A stretch of 64,000 nucleotides of DNA from an uncultured Lachnospiraceae bacterium. GTDB taxonomy: Bacteria; Bacillota; Clostridia; Lachnospirales; Lachnospiraceae. Position numbers and translations under genes: made by a program. Positions 28,036-36,379 of this stretch are shown here, in pieces (the stretch's first letter is position 1; every line of letters begins with the position of its first letter). Below the pieces are notes generated by a model, which saw only the letters and a program-made list of their open reading frames with translations, made no database searches and was not told where the DNA came from. The DNA lies in contig CAJUHJ010000012.1 of the NCBI GenBank assembly GCA_910586355.1, positions 36,659 to 100,658 on the forward strand, given 5' to 3'.

Positions 28036-29154
28036 TTACATTACGTATCTGGCATTATCTTCATAGACGACTTTTATACTGTTTTCACCGCAATAGTAAG
28101 TATTTGCACGTAACGTATTGTGGCTTTCTACAATACAGTTTTCGATATGTGTATTATCGCCAATATATACGTCATTTAAAATAATCGAATTTTTAATGAC
28201 GCAGTTTTTACCAACAAAAGCCTGTTTAAATAAAACAGAATTTTCCACTTTACTGTTAATAATACATCCGCTTGCTACCAAGCTGTTGCGTACATCCGAA
28301 CCAGCATTATATTTTGCCGGAGGAAGATCGTCTATCTTCGTAGCAATCTTAGGCTCGTCACGGAAGAAGAATTTTCTGACTTCCGGATCTAAGAAATCCA
28401 TATTGGTTTTATAATAAGAATCTACTGATGCAATATTGCTCCAATAAGTCTTTAATTTATAACCGTAAATCCTTTTTAAATTCTTATAACGGATTAAAAT
28501 ATCTGATACGAAGTCATAGCGCTCTTCTTCTGCACACCGCTCCAACATCTCTATCAACTGACGCCTGCGGATAATATAAATACCTGCAGAAATCGTATTC
28601 GAACTTGCCATCATCGGCTTTTCTTCAAATTCTACGATTCTGGCGTCCTCATTCATACGGATTACTCCAAAACGGCTGACGTCTGTCTCGGCCGGCATAT
28701 CTTTACACACTACGGTAATATCTGCTTTCTTTTCAATATGATAATCCAGCAATTCATTGAAATCAACTTTATACACACAATCTCCGCTGCTGATAATGAC
28801 ATACGGCTCATGACGCCGCTTCAAAAAATCTATGTTCTGATACATAGCGTCCGCCGTTCCCCGGTACCACCAGTTATTTGTCGTCGTGACCGTAGGCGTG
28901 AATGTAAACAGGCCGCCCTGTTTTCTTCCAAAATCCCACCATTTTGAAGAACTTAAATGCTCATTCAAAGACCTGGCGTTATACTGTGTTAAAACCGCAA
29001 CGGTATGAATACGTGAATTACTCATACTGCTTAGTGCAAAGTCGATACAGCGGTAACTTCCGCCGACTGGCATAGCCGAAACTGCCCTGCGGTTTGTAAG
29101 CTGCTGCATACGGTTGCTGTTACCTCCTGCAAGAATAATTCCTAATGCCTTCAT
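28036..29154 (-). CDS. glgD: GlgD subunit of glucose-1-phosphate adenylyltransferase
   Basis: A 372-residue GlgC paralogue. The N-terminal nucleotidyltransferase fold shows [15 protein letters not shown], where GlgC has AGGQGSRL, and the C-terminal half is a left-handed beta-helix (about 290-370). In Bacillus-type organisms GlgD forms a heterotetramer with GlgC and tunes ADP-glucose synthesis for glycogen. Start overlaps the glgC stop (ATGA), so the two are translationally coupled. Confidence 0.93.
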   Translation of the reverse strand: MKALGIILAGGNSNRMQQLTNRRAVSAMPVGGSYRCIDFALSSMSNSRIHTVAVLTQYNARSLNEHLSSSKWWDFGRKQGGLFTFTPTVTTTNNWWYRGTADAMYQNIDFLKRRHEPYVIISSGDCVYKVDFNELLDYHIEKKADITVVCKDMPAETDVSRFGVIRMNEDARIVEFEEKPMMASSNTISAGIYIIRRRQLIEMLERCAEEERYDFVSDILIRYKNLKRIYGYKLKTYWSNIASVDSYYKTNMDFLDPEVRKFFFRDEPKIATKIDDLPPAKYNAGSDVRNSLVASGCIINSKVENSVLFKQAFVGKNCVIKNSIILNDVYIGDNTHIENCIVESHNTLRANTYYCGENSIKVVYEDNARYVM

Positions 29155-30425
29155 TTGTCATCACCTGCCTTAATAATATATTCTCCTCCGGCAAGCATAC
29201 CGTCCGGATAATCTTCCTGTGCTGTAACACCGGAAATTGCAGTATTCTTGCCAATTTTCACGTTGGATGGCACAAAAGAATTTTCTCCAATTGTAACAAG
29301 CCCGAACGCATAAATCTGATCGTTCAGTTTACTTGCAGCTTCTTCTCCAATTCCCAGGGAAGAACCGCTTCCAATTTCACAATTTTCGGCAATAATTGCT
29401 TTTTGAATCGTACAATTCTCTCCAATTCTGGTATCTTTCATAATAATAGAATCTCTTACAACCGTTCCTTTGCCAATTGTAACCCCAGCGCCGATAACAG
29501 AATTATATACCTCTCCAAAGATTTCTGTTCCATCTCCAATAATACTCTTTTCGATTACAGAATCTGCAGACACATACTGCGGTTCCGCATTGTCAATCTT
29601 TGTATAAATCTTCCAGTATTCTTCATATAAATTGAATTCCGGGATTAAATCCACCAGTTCCATATTTGCTTCCCAATAGGAACCTAATGTTCCCACATCT
29701 TTCCAATATCCATTGTATTCATAAGCAAACAGCCTCTTGCCGCCTTCATGGCAATATGGGATAATATGTTTGCCAAAATCACAATTCCCCTGATCTTTTT
29801 TCGTAATGAGAGCTTCTCTCAACACACTCCAGCTAAAAATATAAATTCCCATAGAAGCTAAATTACTGCTTGGCTTTTCTGGCTTTTCTTCAAATTCTAA
29901 TATTTTTCTATTCTCATCCGTAACTACGATACCAAAACGGCTTGCTTCTTCCATTGGTACCGGCATTGCTGCAATTGTAACGTCTGCATGATTCTCTTTA
30001 TGAAATTCCAGCATCACTTCATAATCCATTTTATAAATATGATCTCCGGAAAGAATCAGTACATATTCTGGATTATAACTTTCAATATAACTTAAGTTCT
30101 GATAGATTGCATTTGCAGTCCCTGTATACCACTCACTGCTGTCGTTCTTTTCATAAGGCGGAAGAACGGTAACTCCTCCATGGTTTCTATCCAAATCCCA
30201 TGGAATACCGATTCCAATATGTGAATTTAACTGAAGCGGCTGATACTGTGTCAGAACACCCACCGTATCAATCCCTGAATTAATGCAGTTGCTCAACGGG
30301 AAATCAATAATGCGGTATTTACCGCCAAATGCTACTGCTGGTTTTGCTACATTTGCTGTCAGCACCCCAAGCCTGCTTCCCTGGCCTCCTGCTAATAGCA
30401 TTGCTATCATTTCTTTTCGTATCAT
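29151..30425 (-). CDS. glgC: Glucose-1-phosphate adenylyltransferase
   Basis: A 424-residue ADP-glucose pyrophosphorylase: glucose-1-phosphate plus ATP gives ADP-glucose, the donor for glycogen. [15 protein letters not shown] is the nucleotide loop, [12 protein letters not shown] the metal/substrate segment and [16 protein letters not shown] motif follows. The start is ATG30425 because AGAGGTG stands six bases in front; an upstream in-frame GTG lies within that site. No glycogen synthase or branching enzyme lies in the window, so glgCD stand apart from other glycogen genes here. Confidence 0.95.
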   Translation of the reverse strand: MIRKEMIAMLLAGGQGSRLGVLTANVAKPAVAFGGKYRIIDFPLSNCINSGIDTVGVLTQYQPLQLNSHIGIGIPWDLDRNHGGVTVLPPYEKNDSSEWYTGTANAIYQNLSYIESYNPEYVLILSGDHIYKMDYEVMLEFHKENHADVTIAAMPVPMEEASRFGIVVTDENRKILEFEEKPEKPSSNLASMGIYIFSWSVLREALITKKDQGNCDFGKHIIPYCHEGGKRLFAYEYNGYWKDVGTLGSYWEANMELVDLIPEFNLYEEYWKIYTKIDNAEPQYVSADSVIEKSIIGDGTEIFGEVYNSVIGAGVTIGKGTVVRDSIIMKDTRIGENCTIQKAIIAENCEIGSGSSLGIGEEAASKLNDQIYAFGLVTIGENSFVPSNVKIGKNTAISGVTAQEDYPDGMLAGGEYIIKAGDDK

Positions 30426-30465
30426 ATCACTCACCTCTCGTCAATTTTCATTATGTGATAAATTA

Positions 30466-30495
30466 ATTATACCATACTTATATTTTTTTGTACAA
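30466..30495 (-). promoter_or_regulatory. Promoter of glgCD
   Basis: On the - strand TTGTAC (30495-30490), 18 bp, TATAAT (30471-30466), with a TGG extension in front of the -10. It diverges from the murC promoter. Confidence 0.7.
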
Positions 30496-30550
30496 CAGTT
30501 TTCACAAGATAATATGTCTTTTTTAGTATTTTTTGTAAAAAATAACGAAT

Positions 30551-30578
30551 TTGCAAAATGCTTGTAGTTGGTTATAAT
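30551..30578 (+). promoter_or_regulatory. Promoter of murC
   Basis: TTGCAA (30551-30556), 16 bp, TATAAT (30573-30578). The start point would be near 30585, which rules out the longest open-frame start at 30568. Confidence 0.7.
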
Positions 30579-30627
30579 AGAGTATATACAAAATATGTTT
30601 AAAATAAAGATGGGACAGGTAAAAAAT

Positions 30628-32010
30628 ATGTATCAAATCAATTTTCAAAAGCCGATTCATATCCATTTTATCGGCATCGGCGGAATCAGCATGAGCGGGC
30701 TCGCCGAAATTCTTTTAAAAGAACACTTTACGATTTCAGGATCTGACAAAAACGCGTCTCCCCTCACACAAAAACTCGCGGCTTTAGGAGCGCAAATTTC
30801 CTATCCGCAGTCCAAAGATAACATCACAAAAGATATTGACATCATTGTATACACTGCCGCAATCCATCCGGACAATCCGGAATTTGCCGCCGCTAAGGAA
30901 TCCGGCCTTCCGATGCTGACGCGCGCAGAGCTTTTAGGGCAGATTATGGACAATTACCAAAACTCCATTGCCGTTGCCGGAACCCATGGAAAAACAACCA
31001 CGACGTCTATGTTAAGCCAGATTCTTCTTGCCGCCCGGACAGACCCTACAATCTCCGTTGGCGGAATCTTAAACTCAATCGGAGGCAATATACGTGTGGG
31101 CCATTCTGATATTTTTTTAACAGAGGCCTGCGAATACACAAATAGTTTCTTAAACTTCAAGCCAAAATACAGCCTAATTTTAAATATAGAAGAAGATCAT
31201 ATGGATTTTTTCCAAAATATTTCTGATATTCGCCGCTCCTTTCGGAAATTCGCAGAAAATACCATAGACGGAGGCGCGATTATCATTAATGCTGAAATTG
31301 AGCATTATGAAGTATTTACACAAGATCTTCCTGTATCTGCCGTTACGTTTGGTTTAACTGACTCCGCCGCTTTTTATCCTGCAGACATTACGTTTGATTT
31401 AAAAGGCTGCGCCTCCTATACCCTGATGCACTGCCAAAAAGCAGTTACTTCAATTACGCTTTCCGTTCCCGGTATGCACAACGTATCCAATTCCCTTGCT
31501 GCGGCTGCGGCCGCCATAAAACTTGGCATTTCCCCGCAAACAGTCTCAGAAGGACTTTCAAAATTTCAGGGTACAGACAGAAGGTTCCAGTTTAAGGGAG
31601 TATTTGGAGACGGCGTTACGGTGATTGACGATTATGCCCATCATCCAACCGAAATCGCCGCCACCTTAAACGCGGCGAAAAACTATCCCCACAAACGGAT
31701 AATCTGTGTTTTCCAGCCTCACACGTATACCAGGACAAAAGCCTTTTTGCCTGATTTTGCAAAATCTCTTTCCCTTGCAGATATTGTCGTACTTTCTGAC
31801 ATCTATGCTGCACGTGAAACAGACACTTTAGGTATCAGCTCCCAAAACATCGCAGACGACCTGGAAAAACTCGGTACCAAAGTCTGGTATTTCCATTCTT
31901 TTTCAGAAATCGAGACATTTTTACAAAAAAAATGTATACACGGCGATTTGTTGATAACTATGGGTGCCGGAGATGTTGATAAAATCGGCGAAAATTTACT
32001 TATACACTAA
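30628..32010 (+). CDS. murC: UDP-N-acetylmuramate--L-alanine ligase
   Basis: A 460-residue MurC, adding the first L-alanine to UDP-MurNAc in peptidoglycan precursor synthesis. HFIGIGGISMSGLAEI near residue 12 is the UDP-binding Rossmann loop, AGTHGKTTTTSM the ATP-binding P-loop and IDDYAHHPTEI a conserved C-terminal segment. The start at ATG30628 is chosen because the promoter -10 lies at 30573-30578 and GGACAGG precedes it. Ends in its own terminator, two bases after which DnaA boxes begin. Confidence 0.96.
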   Translation: MYQINFQKPIHIHFIGIGGISMSGLAEILLKEHFTISGSDKNASPLTQKLAALGAQISYPQSKDNITKDIDIIVYTAAIHPDNPEFAAAKESGLPMLTRAELLGQIMDNYQNSIAVAGTHGKTTTTSMLSQILLAARTDPTISVGGILNSIGGNIRVGHSDIFLTEACEYTNSFLNFKPKYSLILNIEEDHMDFFQNISDIRRSFRKFAENTIDGGAIIINAEIEHYEVFTQDLPVSAVTFGLTDSAAFYPADITFDLKGCASYTLMHCQKAVTSITLSVPGMHNVSNSLAAAAAAIKLGISPQTVSEGLSKFQGTDRRFQFKGVFGDGVTVIDDYAHHPTEIAATLNAAKNYPHKRIICVFQPHTYTRTKAFLPDFAKSLSLADIVVLSDIYAARETDTLGISSQNIADDLEKLGTKVWYFHSFSEIETFLQKKCIHGDLLITMGAGDVDKIGENLLIH

Positions 32011-32011
32011 G

Positions 32012-32148
32012 TTATCCACATTATCCACATCGTTAATGTTATTTTATTAACATTTTCAGTGTGGATTTTTTTTATTTTACACAGATGAAAAATGCTTGAA
32101 TTTCCCTTGTCAAAAAATTTTTTCCAATATTTATCCACATTATCCACA
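32012..32148 (+). promoter_or_regulatory. Cluster of four perfect DnaA boxes
   Basis: TTATCCACA occurs at 32012-32020, 32021-32029, 32131-32139 and 32140-32148: two head-to-tail pairs with no gap inside each pair, all on the + strand, 101 bp between pairs. Near-matches lie at about 32000 (TTATACACT) and 32075 (TTTTACACA). The region between is AT-rich. It sits directly upstream of a dnaD-like gene and a helicase loader gene, so DnaA control of that operon, or DnaA titration, is likely. Confidence 0.85.
32023..32073 (+). terminator. murC terminator
   Basis: ATCCACA (32023-32029) pairs with TGTGGAT (32060-32066) outside an inner AATGTTA/TAACATT helix, followed by a run of eight T. The outer arm is made of the second DnaA box. 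Confidence 0.75.
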
Positions 32149-32213
32149 TTTCTGAAACAGTTGATTTTACTGGGTTTGCCGGAAAATTTGCTCTTTTCAA
32201 ATCGGAAAACCCA

Positions 32214-32222
32214 TGCTATAAT
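32214..32222 (+). promoter_or_regulatory. Candidate extended -10 promoter of the dnaD-like operon
   Basis: TGCTATAAT at 32214-32222 is an extended -10; the GGGGAG site and ATG32258 follow. The DnaA boxes lie about 70-220 bp upstream of the expected start point. Confidence 0.6.
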
Positions 32223-32257
32223 CTGGTACATACTTGTAAAGAAAAGGGGAGTTTTCT

Positions 32258-33274
32258 ATGGCTGACATTACATTAAACGGCAGCAGGTTATTGTCTTCTA
32301 CCTGTGTTCCAAATATCTTCATAGACAAGTATATGACAAGTGCAAATGGAGAATTCGTTAAAATTTACCTGTATCTGCTTCGGTGTATGGATCAGAACAG
32401 GCCTGCATGTTCCATTTCCGAGCTTGCAGATGTATTTGACCATACAGAAAAAGACATTCTTCGCGCACTGTCATACTGGGAGAAAGTACAGTTGCTTCAT
32501 TTAGAATATGACGGCAACCATGACGTTTCCGGTATTTCATTAGAATTGCCGGACAAACCCCTTCCAAAAAAGACTGTACCCAAAACTGCTTCCAAAGACC
32601 AGTATACTTTAGAGCAGCTGGAACAGTTTCAAAATGAAGAAGAAGTTCAGGAAATTTTATTTATCACAGAAAATTATCTGGGCAGGACTTTAAATTCAAC
32701 GGATATTCGTTCTATACTATATTGGTATGATGAGCTTCGCTTTTCTACTGATTTGATTGAATACCTGATTGAAACCTGTATCAGCAATGGGCATACCAGC
32801 TTAAGGTATATGGAAAAAATTGCGCTTTCTTGGGCAGAAGATGGAATACATTCTGTGGAAGAGGCCAAAAAAGAACATACACTGCACCAAAAAGATACCT
32901 ATGCTGTAATGAAAGCCTTTGGCATCAGCGGACGAAATCTGATTGCTTCTGAACTTTCAGCCATTCAAAAGTGGACAGGTTCTTATGCCTTATCTATGGA
33001 TATTATTAAAGAAGCATGCAGGCGCACCATTCAGGCTACCGGAAAACCAAGTTTCGAATATGCTGACACAATCCTTTCAAACTGGCATAAACAACAGGTA
33101 CATTCTTTGAATGACATTGCCAAATTAGATTCTGCCCATCAAAAGGCCCGCTCTGCGGCAAAATCAAAAGAAACTGTAAAACGCTCTGTTTCTAACAGCC
33201 GTTTTAATAATTTTCCACAGAGAGCTTATAATTATGAGCAGCTTGAAAAACAGCTTTTGAACACCACTCGCTAA
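32258..33274 (+). CDS. DnaD-domain replication protein
   Basis: A 338-residue protein with an N-terminal winged-helix region (about 20-100, KIYLYLLRCMDQN...ISELADVFDHTEKDI) and two C-terminal DnaD/DnaB_2 domains (about 130-200 and 215-285, with ILYWYDELRFS and VMKAFGISGRN...IQKWTGSYALS segments), then a basic tail. DnaD/DnaB-type proteins help DnaA and the loader bring the replicative helicase to DNA at initiation and restart. The helicase-loader gene follows 24 bp later, the usual pairing in Clostridia. RBS GGGGAG before ATG32258. Confidence 0.9.
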   Translation: MADITLNGSRLLSSTCVPNIFIDKYMTSANGEFVKIYLYLLRCMDQNRPACSISELADVFDHTEKDILRALSYWEKVQLLHLEYDGNHDVSGISLELPDKPLPKKTVPKTASKDQYTLEQLEQFQNEEEVQEILFITENYLGRTLNSTDIRSILYWYDELRFSTDLIEYLIETCISNGHTSLRYMEKIALSWAEDGIHSVEEAKKEHTLHQKDTYAVMKAFGISGRNLIASELSAIQKWTGSYALSMDIIKEACRRTIQATGKPSFEYADTILSNWHKQQVHSLNDIAKLDSAHQKARSAAKSKETVKRSVSNSRFNNFPQRAYNYEQLEKQLLNTTR

Positions 33275-33298
33275 ACAGATCAACAGGAGAACTACAAT

Positions 33299-34291
33299 AT
33301 GCCACTAAGTAACGCGCAATACGACATCATAATACGTGAATATAATGCCAAGCAAATCAAAAACCAGCATATCGTTGACTCGCGCGTAAAAGAAGTCTAC
33401 GGTAAAGATAAACGTCTGAAAGCAATTGACGATGCCATATCTTCTTCTTCTCTCGTTCAGGCAAGAAAACTATTGAACGGCGATGCTACCGCGCTAGTTA
33501 AATTACGCAGCCAGCTCATAGATTTTAACCAACAGCGTCTTGATATTTTAAAAGAACTTGGTTATTCTGAACAGTATTTAGAACCTGTATACGAATGTCC
33601 GGACTGCAAAGATACCGGCTATATCCACAATGAACGCTGCCACTGTTTTAAACAGCGTGCCATTGATTTAGTATATACGCAGTCTAATATCCGAAGTATT
33701 CTAAAAGACGAAAATTTTAAAACATTTTCTTATGATTATTATTCAAAGCAGGAACGCAATCCGGCAACTGGACTGACAGCATATGAAACAATCCAAAATG
33801 CCGTACAGGAATGTCGGAGGTTTATCAATGAATTTGATATCAGTTTTATGAACCTCTTTTTTTACGGAGATACGGGCGTTGGGAAAACGTTTTTATCTAA
33901 CTGTATTGCAAAAGAATTATTAGATACCAGCCATTCTGTCATATACTTTACAGCATTTCAATTATTTGATATATTTGAAAAAAATACGTTCCACAAAACA
34001 GAAGATATTGATATTGTGGCGGCACATCAAAATATTTTTGACTGCGATCTTCTTATTATTGATGATCTCGGTACAGAACTGCCCAATTCTTTTACGGCGT
34101 CGCAACTTTTTTTGTGCATTAATGAACGTATTCTTCGCAAGAAATCTACGATTATCTCAACGAACCTGACAATTAACCATGTCGCAGAAATGTATTCAGA
34201 ACGGACATTTTCCAGAATATCCAGCAGTTATAATATGATAAAACTGTTTGGAGACGATATTCGGATTCAAAAAAAGCTTAAAAACAATTAA
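33299..34291 (+). CDS. Replicative helicase loader, DnaI/DnaC-type AAA+ ATPase
   Basis: A 330-residue AAA+ ATPase. An N-terminal zinc-binding motif uses Cys100, Cys103, Cys114 and Cys116 (CPDCKDTGYIHNERCHC). The ATPase core has Walker A YGDTGVGKTF (about 189-198) and Walker B DLLIIDDLGTEL. The layout is that of DnaI, which loads the DnaB-type helicase at the origin and at restarted forks. The acid after Walker B and the RTFSRI arginine segment near the C-terminus are intact. Operon with the dnaD-like gene. Confidence 0.92.
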   Translation: MPLSNAQYDIIIREYNAKQIKNQHIVDSRVKEVYGKDKRLKAIDDAISSSSLVQARKLLNGDATALVKLRSQLIDFNQQRLDILKELGYSEQYLEPVYECPDCKDTGYIHNERCHCFKQRAIDLVYTQSNIRSILKDENFKTFSYDYYSKQERNPATGLTAYETIQNAVQECRRFINEFDISFMNLFFYGDTGVGKTFLSNCIAKELLDTSHSVIYFTAFQLFDIFEKNTFHKTEDIDIVAAHQNIFDCDLLIIDDLGTELPNSFTASQLFLCINERILRKKSTIISTNLTINHVAEMYSERTFSRISSSYNMIKLFGDDIRIQKKLKNN

Positions 34292-34321
34292 ATATATATA
34301 TTTATTTTATGGAGGACTATC

Positions 34322-35506
34322 ATGGCAAACGATGAACGACTACTGAAAACAACCCCCGCTGGCGCTCTTGGGCTGATTCCGCTTGAAAGCTGCAAAACAA
34401 TGGGAGAGCAGGTGGACAAGTACCTGGTCAAATGGAGAGCAAAACGGGAACACAAACTCTGTGACACAATGACGCTCAACAGCTACAAACGCGATACTTA
34501 CATTGTAGAGGCGTCCTGCCCGCGTTTTGGAAGCGGTGAAGCAAAAGGAGTCATTAAAGACTCTGTACGTGGTTACGACCTCTACCTTATGGTAGATGTG
34601 ACAAACCACCACCTTACATATTCTTTGTGCGGACATGAAAATATGATGTCTCCGGACGATCATTTTGCTGATTTAAAGCGCATCATCGCTGCCGTAGGCG
34701 GAAAAGCAAGAAGAATCACAGTCATTATTCCTTTCTTATATGAAAGCCGTCAGCATAAACGTACTTCAAGAGAATCCTTAGACTGCGCGTTGGCTTTACA
34801 GGATTTAATAAACATGGGAGTCGACAACATTATTACTTTTGACGCCCACGACCCAAAAGTTCAAAATGCAATTCCTTTAAAAGGCTTCGATACGGTACAG
34901 CCTGCTTATCAGTTTATCAAAGGAATTTTAAGCAATGTTAGTGGATTACAGATTGACAACGACCATATGATGGTAATCAGCCCGGACGAAGGAGGCACAA
35001 ACCGCGCCATCTATCTTGCCAATATTTTAGGGCTTGATATGGGAATGTTTTACAAACGCCGTGATTACAGCAAAGTCGTAGACGGACGCAATCCGATTGT
35101 GGCGCATGAATTTTTAGGTGATTCCGTCGAAGGAAAAGATGTTTTGATTATTGATGATATGATTTCATCCGGCGACAGTATGATTGACGTCGCTACGGAA
35201 TTAAAAAAGCGGAAAGCAAACCGTATTTTTATGATTGCAACATTCGGCCTGTTTACAAATGGACTTGAAAAATTTGATAAGGCATATGAGGACGGCATTA
35301 TCTTCCGTCTTTTGACAACAAACCTTACATGCCAGGACGAAGAACTCTTAAACAAACCTTACTATATTAACTGCGACATGAGCAAATATATTGCTTATAT
35401 TATAGATACTTTAAACCATGATGTATCCATCAGCAATTTACTGGATCCATATGACCGAATCTACCGTCTGTTAGACAAATACCGTAAAGAAAATCCCTCT
35501 GGTTAA
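34322..35506 (+). CDS. prs: Ribose-phosphate pyrophosphokinase, long form
   Basis: A 394-residue PRPP synthase: ribose-5-phosphate plus ATP gives PRPP for nucleotides, His and Trp. VITFDAHDPKVQ matches the conserved catalytic region and DVLIIDDMISSGDSMID the PRPP loop. The enzyme is about 80 residues longer than the common 310-320-residue form, mainly through an N-terminal extension (about 1-70) and insertions, a form I associate with Clostridia. RBS TGGAGGAC precedes ATG34322. It may be read with the helicase loader gene 30 bp upstream. Stop lies in the loop of the terminator. Confidence 0.92.
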   Translation: MANDERLLKTTPAGALGLIPLESCKTMGEQVDKYLVKWRAKREHKLCDTMTLNSYKRDTYIVEASCPRFGSGEAKGVIKDSVRGYDLYLMVDVTNHHLTYSLCGHENMMSPDDHFADLKRIIAAVGGKARRITVIIPFLYESRQHKRTSRESLDCALALQDLINMGVDNIITFDAHDPKVQNAIPLKGFDTVQPAYQFIKGILSNVSGLQIDNDHMMVISPDEGGTNRAIYLANILGLDMGMFYKRRDYSKVVDGRNPIVAHEFLGDSVEGKDVLIIDDMISSGDSMIDVATELKKRKANRIFMIATFGLFTNGLEKFDKAYEDGIIFRLLTTNLTCQDEELLNKPYYINCDMSKYIAYIIDTLNHDVSISNLLDPYDRIYRLLDKYRKENPSG

Positions 35507-35520
35507 ACCAGAGGGATTTT
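35490..35520. terminator. Terminator between prs and the convergent DUF6465-like gene
   Basis: AAAATCCCTCTGG (35490-35502) pairs with CCAGAGGGATTTT (35508-35520), a 13-bp perfect stem with the prs stop codon in the loop. A-run and T-run flank both sides, so it can serve both directions. Confidence 0.9.
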
Positions 35521-35535
35521 GATTTCTGAATATAA

Positions 35536-35967
35536 TTAAAACAAGTCAACATCGCCTTCAATTTTATGATTTATTACATAATACGCTTTCCACATTTGTG
35601 GTTTCATATAAATCTGAAGAGATTTAATAGAAGATTCACGATGTCCCTGCGCTACATATACAGCTTTTACTTTTGCAACAATATCTGCAACATTTGCTTC
35701 CTGAGCTCCTGCCGGATCATCATACTGTATAAACATTTCCGGAGTTAACGGTTCTTTTTTCACATTACTGGACTTTTTCGTTTTTGCCTGTGATTTCTTT
35801 TCAGATGATTCTGCTTCTTTTTTCACAACTTCTGTTTTCACTTCTTCTTTTTTAGTTTCCTCTTTTTTTGTCTCTGCAGGTTTGGTTTCTTTTACAGGAA
35901 CTGCTGCTGCTTTTGTGTCTTTTTTCAAGTCTGCCTCAGGTGTTGTACTTTTTGACTCTTTCGCCAT
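35536..35967 (-). CDS. Lysine-rich protein with DUF6465-like C-terminal domain
   Basis: A 143-residue protein. Residues 1-75 are a low-complexity Lys/Glu/Ala/Thr stretch likely to be disordered. The C-terminal 70 residues carry IQYDDPAGAQEANVADIV, YVAQGHRESSIKSLQIYMKP and the end YYVINHKIEGDVDLF, which I recognise as the DUF6465 family common in Lachnospiraceae; the function is unknown. The start is ATG35967 behind GGGAGGT, not the longer frame, which would overlap the HPr-like gene upstream. It follows the HPr-like gene by 22 bp and probably shares its transcript. Confidence 0.82.
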   Translation of the reverse strand: MAKESKSTTPEADLKKDTKAAAVPVKETKPAETKKEETKKEEVKTEVVKKEAESSEKKSQAKTKKSSNVKKEPLTPEMFIQYDDPAGAQEANVADIVAKVKAVYVAQGHRESSIKSLQIYMKPQMWKAYYVINHKIEGDVDLF

Positions 35968-35989
35968 AATTGACCTCCCTAATTTAAAG

Positions 35990-36244
35990 CTATTCGCACA
36001 GTAAAAACTTTTCCATAGCAATCCGTGCTTCTTCTTCATCACTGCCTTCAGTGATGATGTTTACTTTCATTCCCTTAGAGGGATTGAATGCCATGATGCC
36101 CATAATGCTTTTCGCATTAATTTTTCGATTCTCACTCTCCAAGATGATATTGCTGTCAAACTGACAAGCAACCTGTACTAACTCAGCAATTGGATTCTCA
36201 TGTTTCTTTGAAACATTTGATACTATAACTTCCTTTTCGCTCAT
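35990..36244 (-). CDS. HPr-like phosphocarrier paralogue
   Basis: An 84-residue HPr fold. His15 is present in KHENPI and Ser46 in NAKSIMGIM, so both the PEP-dependent and the HPr-kinase phosphorylation positions are kept, at the standard numbering. Arg17, which stabilises phospho-His in true HPr (HARPA), is Asn here. This makes it likely a paralogue with a regulatory role, comparable to but different from Crh, which loses His15. RBS AGGAGG before ATG36244; the frame upstream of it is not used. No PTS genes are nearby. Confidence 0.85.
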   Translation of the reverse strand: MSEKEVIVSNVSKKHENPIAELVQVACQFDSNIILESENRKINAKSIMGIMAFNPSKGMKVNIITEGSDEEEARIAMEKFLLCE

Positions 36245-36379
36245 GTTTTCGTTTCCTCCTAAAGTATACAAACTAATATATACTATAATTCTCAAATTTA
36301 CAATATGTTTTTCGAAAATCATTAAAAACCACCGAAAGCAGAAGGTTTGTTTTCAAAAAATTATGCACTTTTCCAATAA

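Noticed and set aside
32007..32231. 74-codon frame on the - strand between murC and the dnaD-like gene
   Set aside because: Made mostly of translated DnaA boxes and the terminator (repeats such as NVDNVDK); no RBS.
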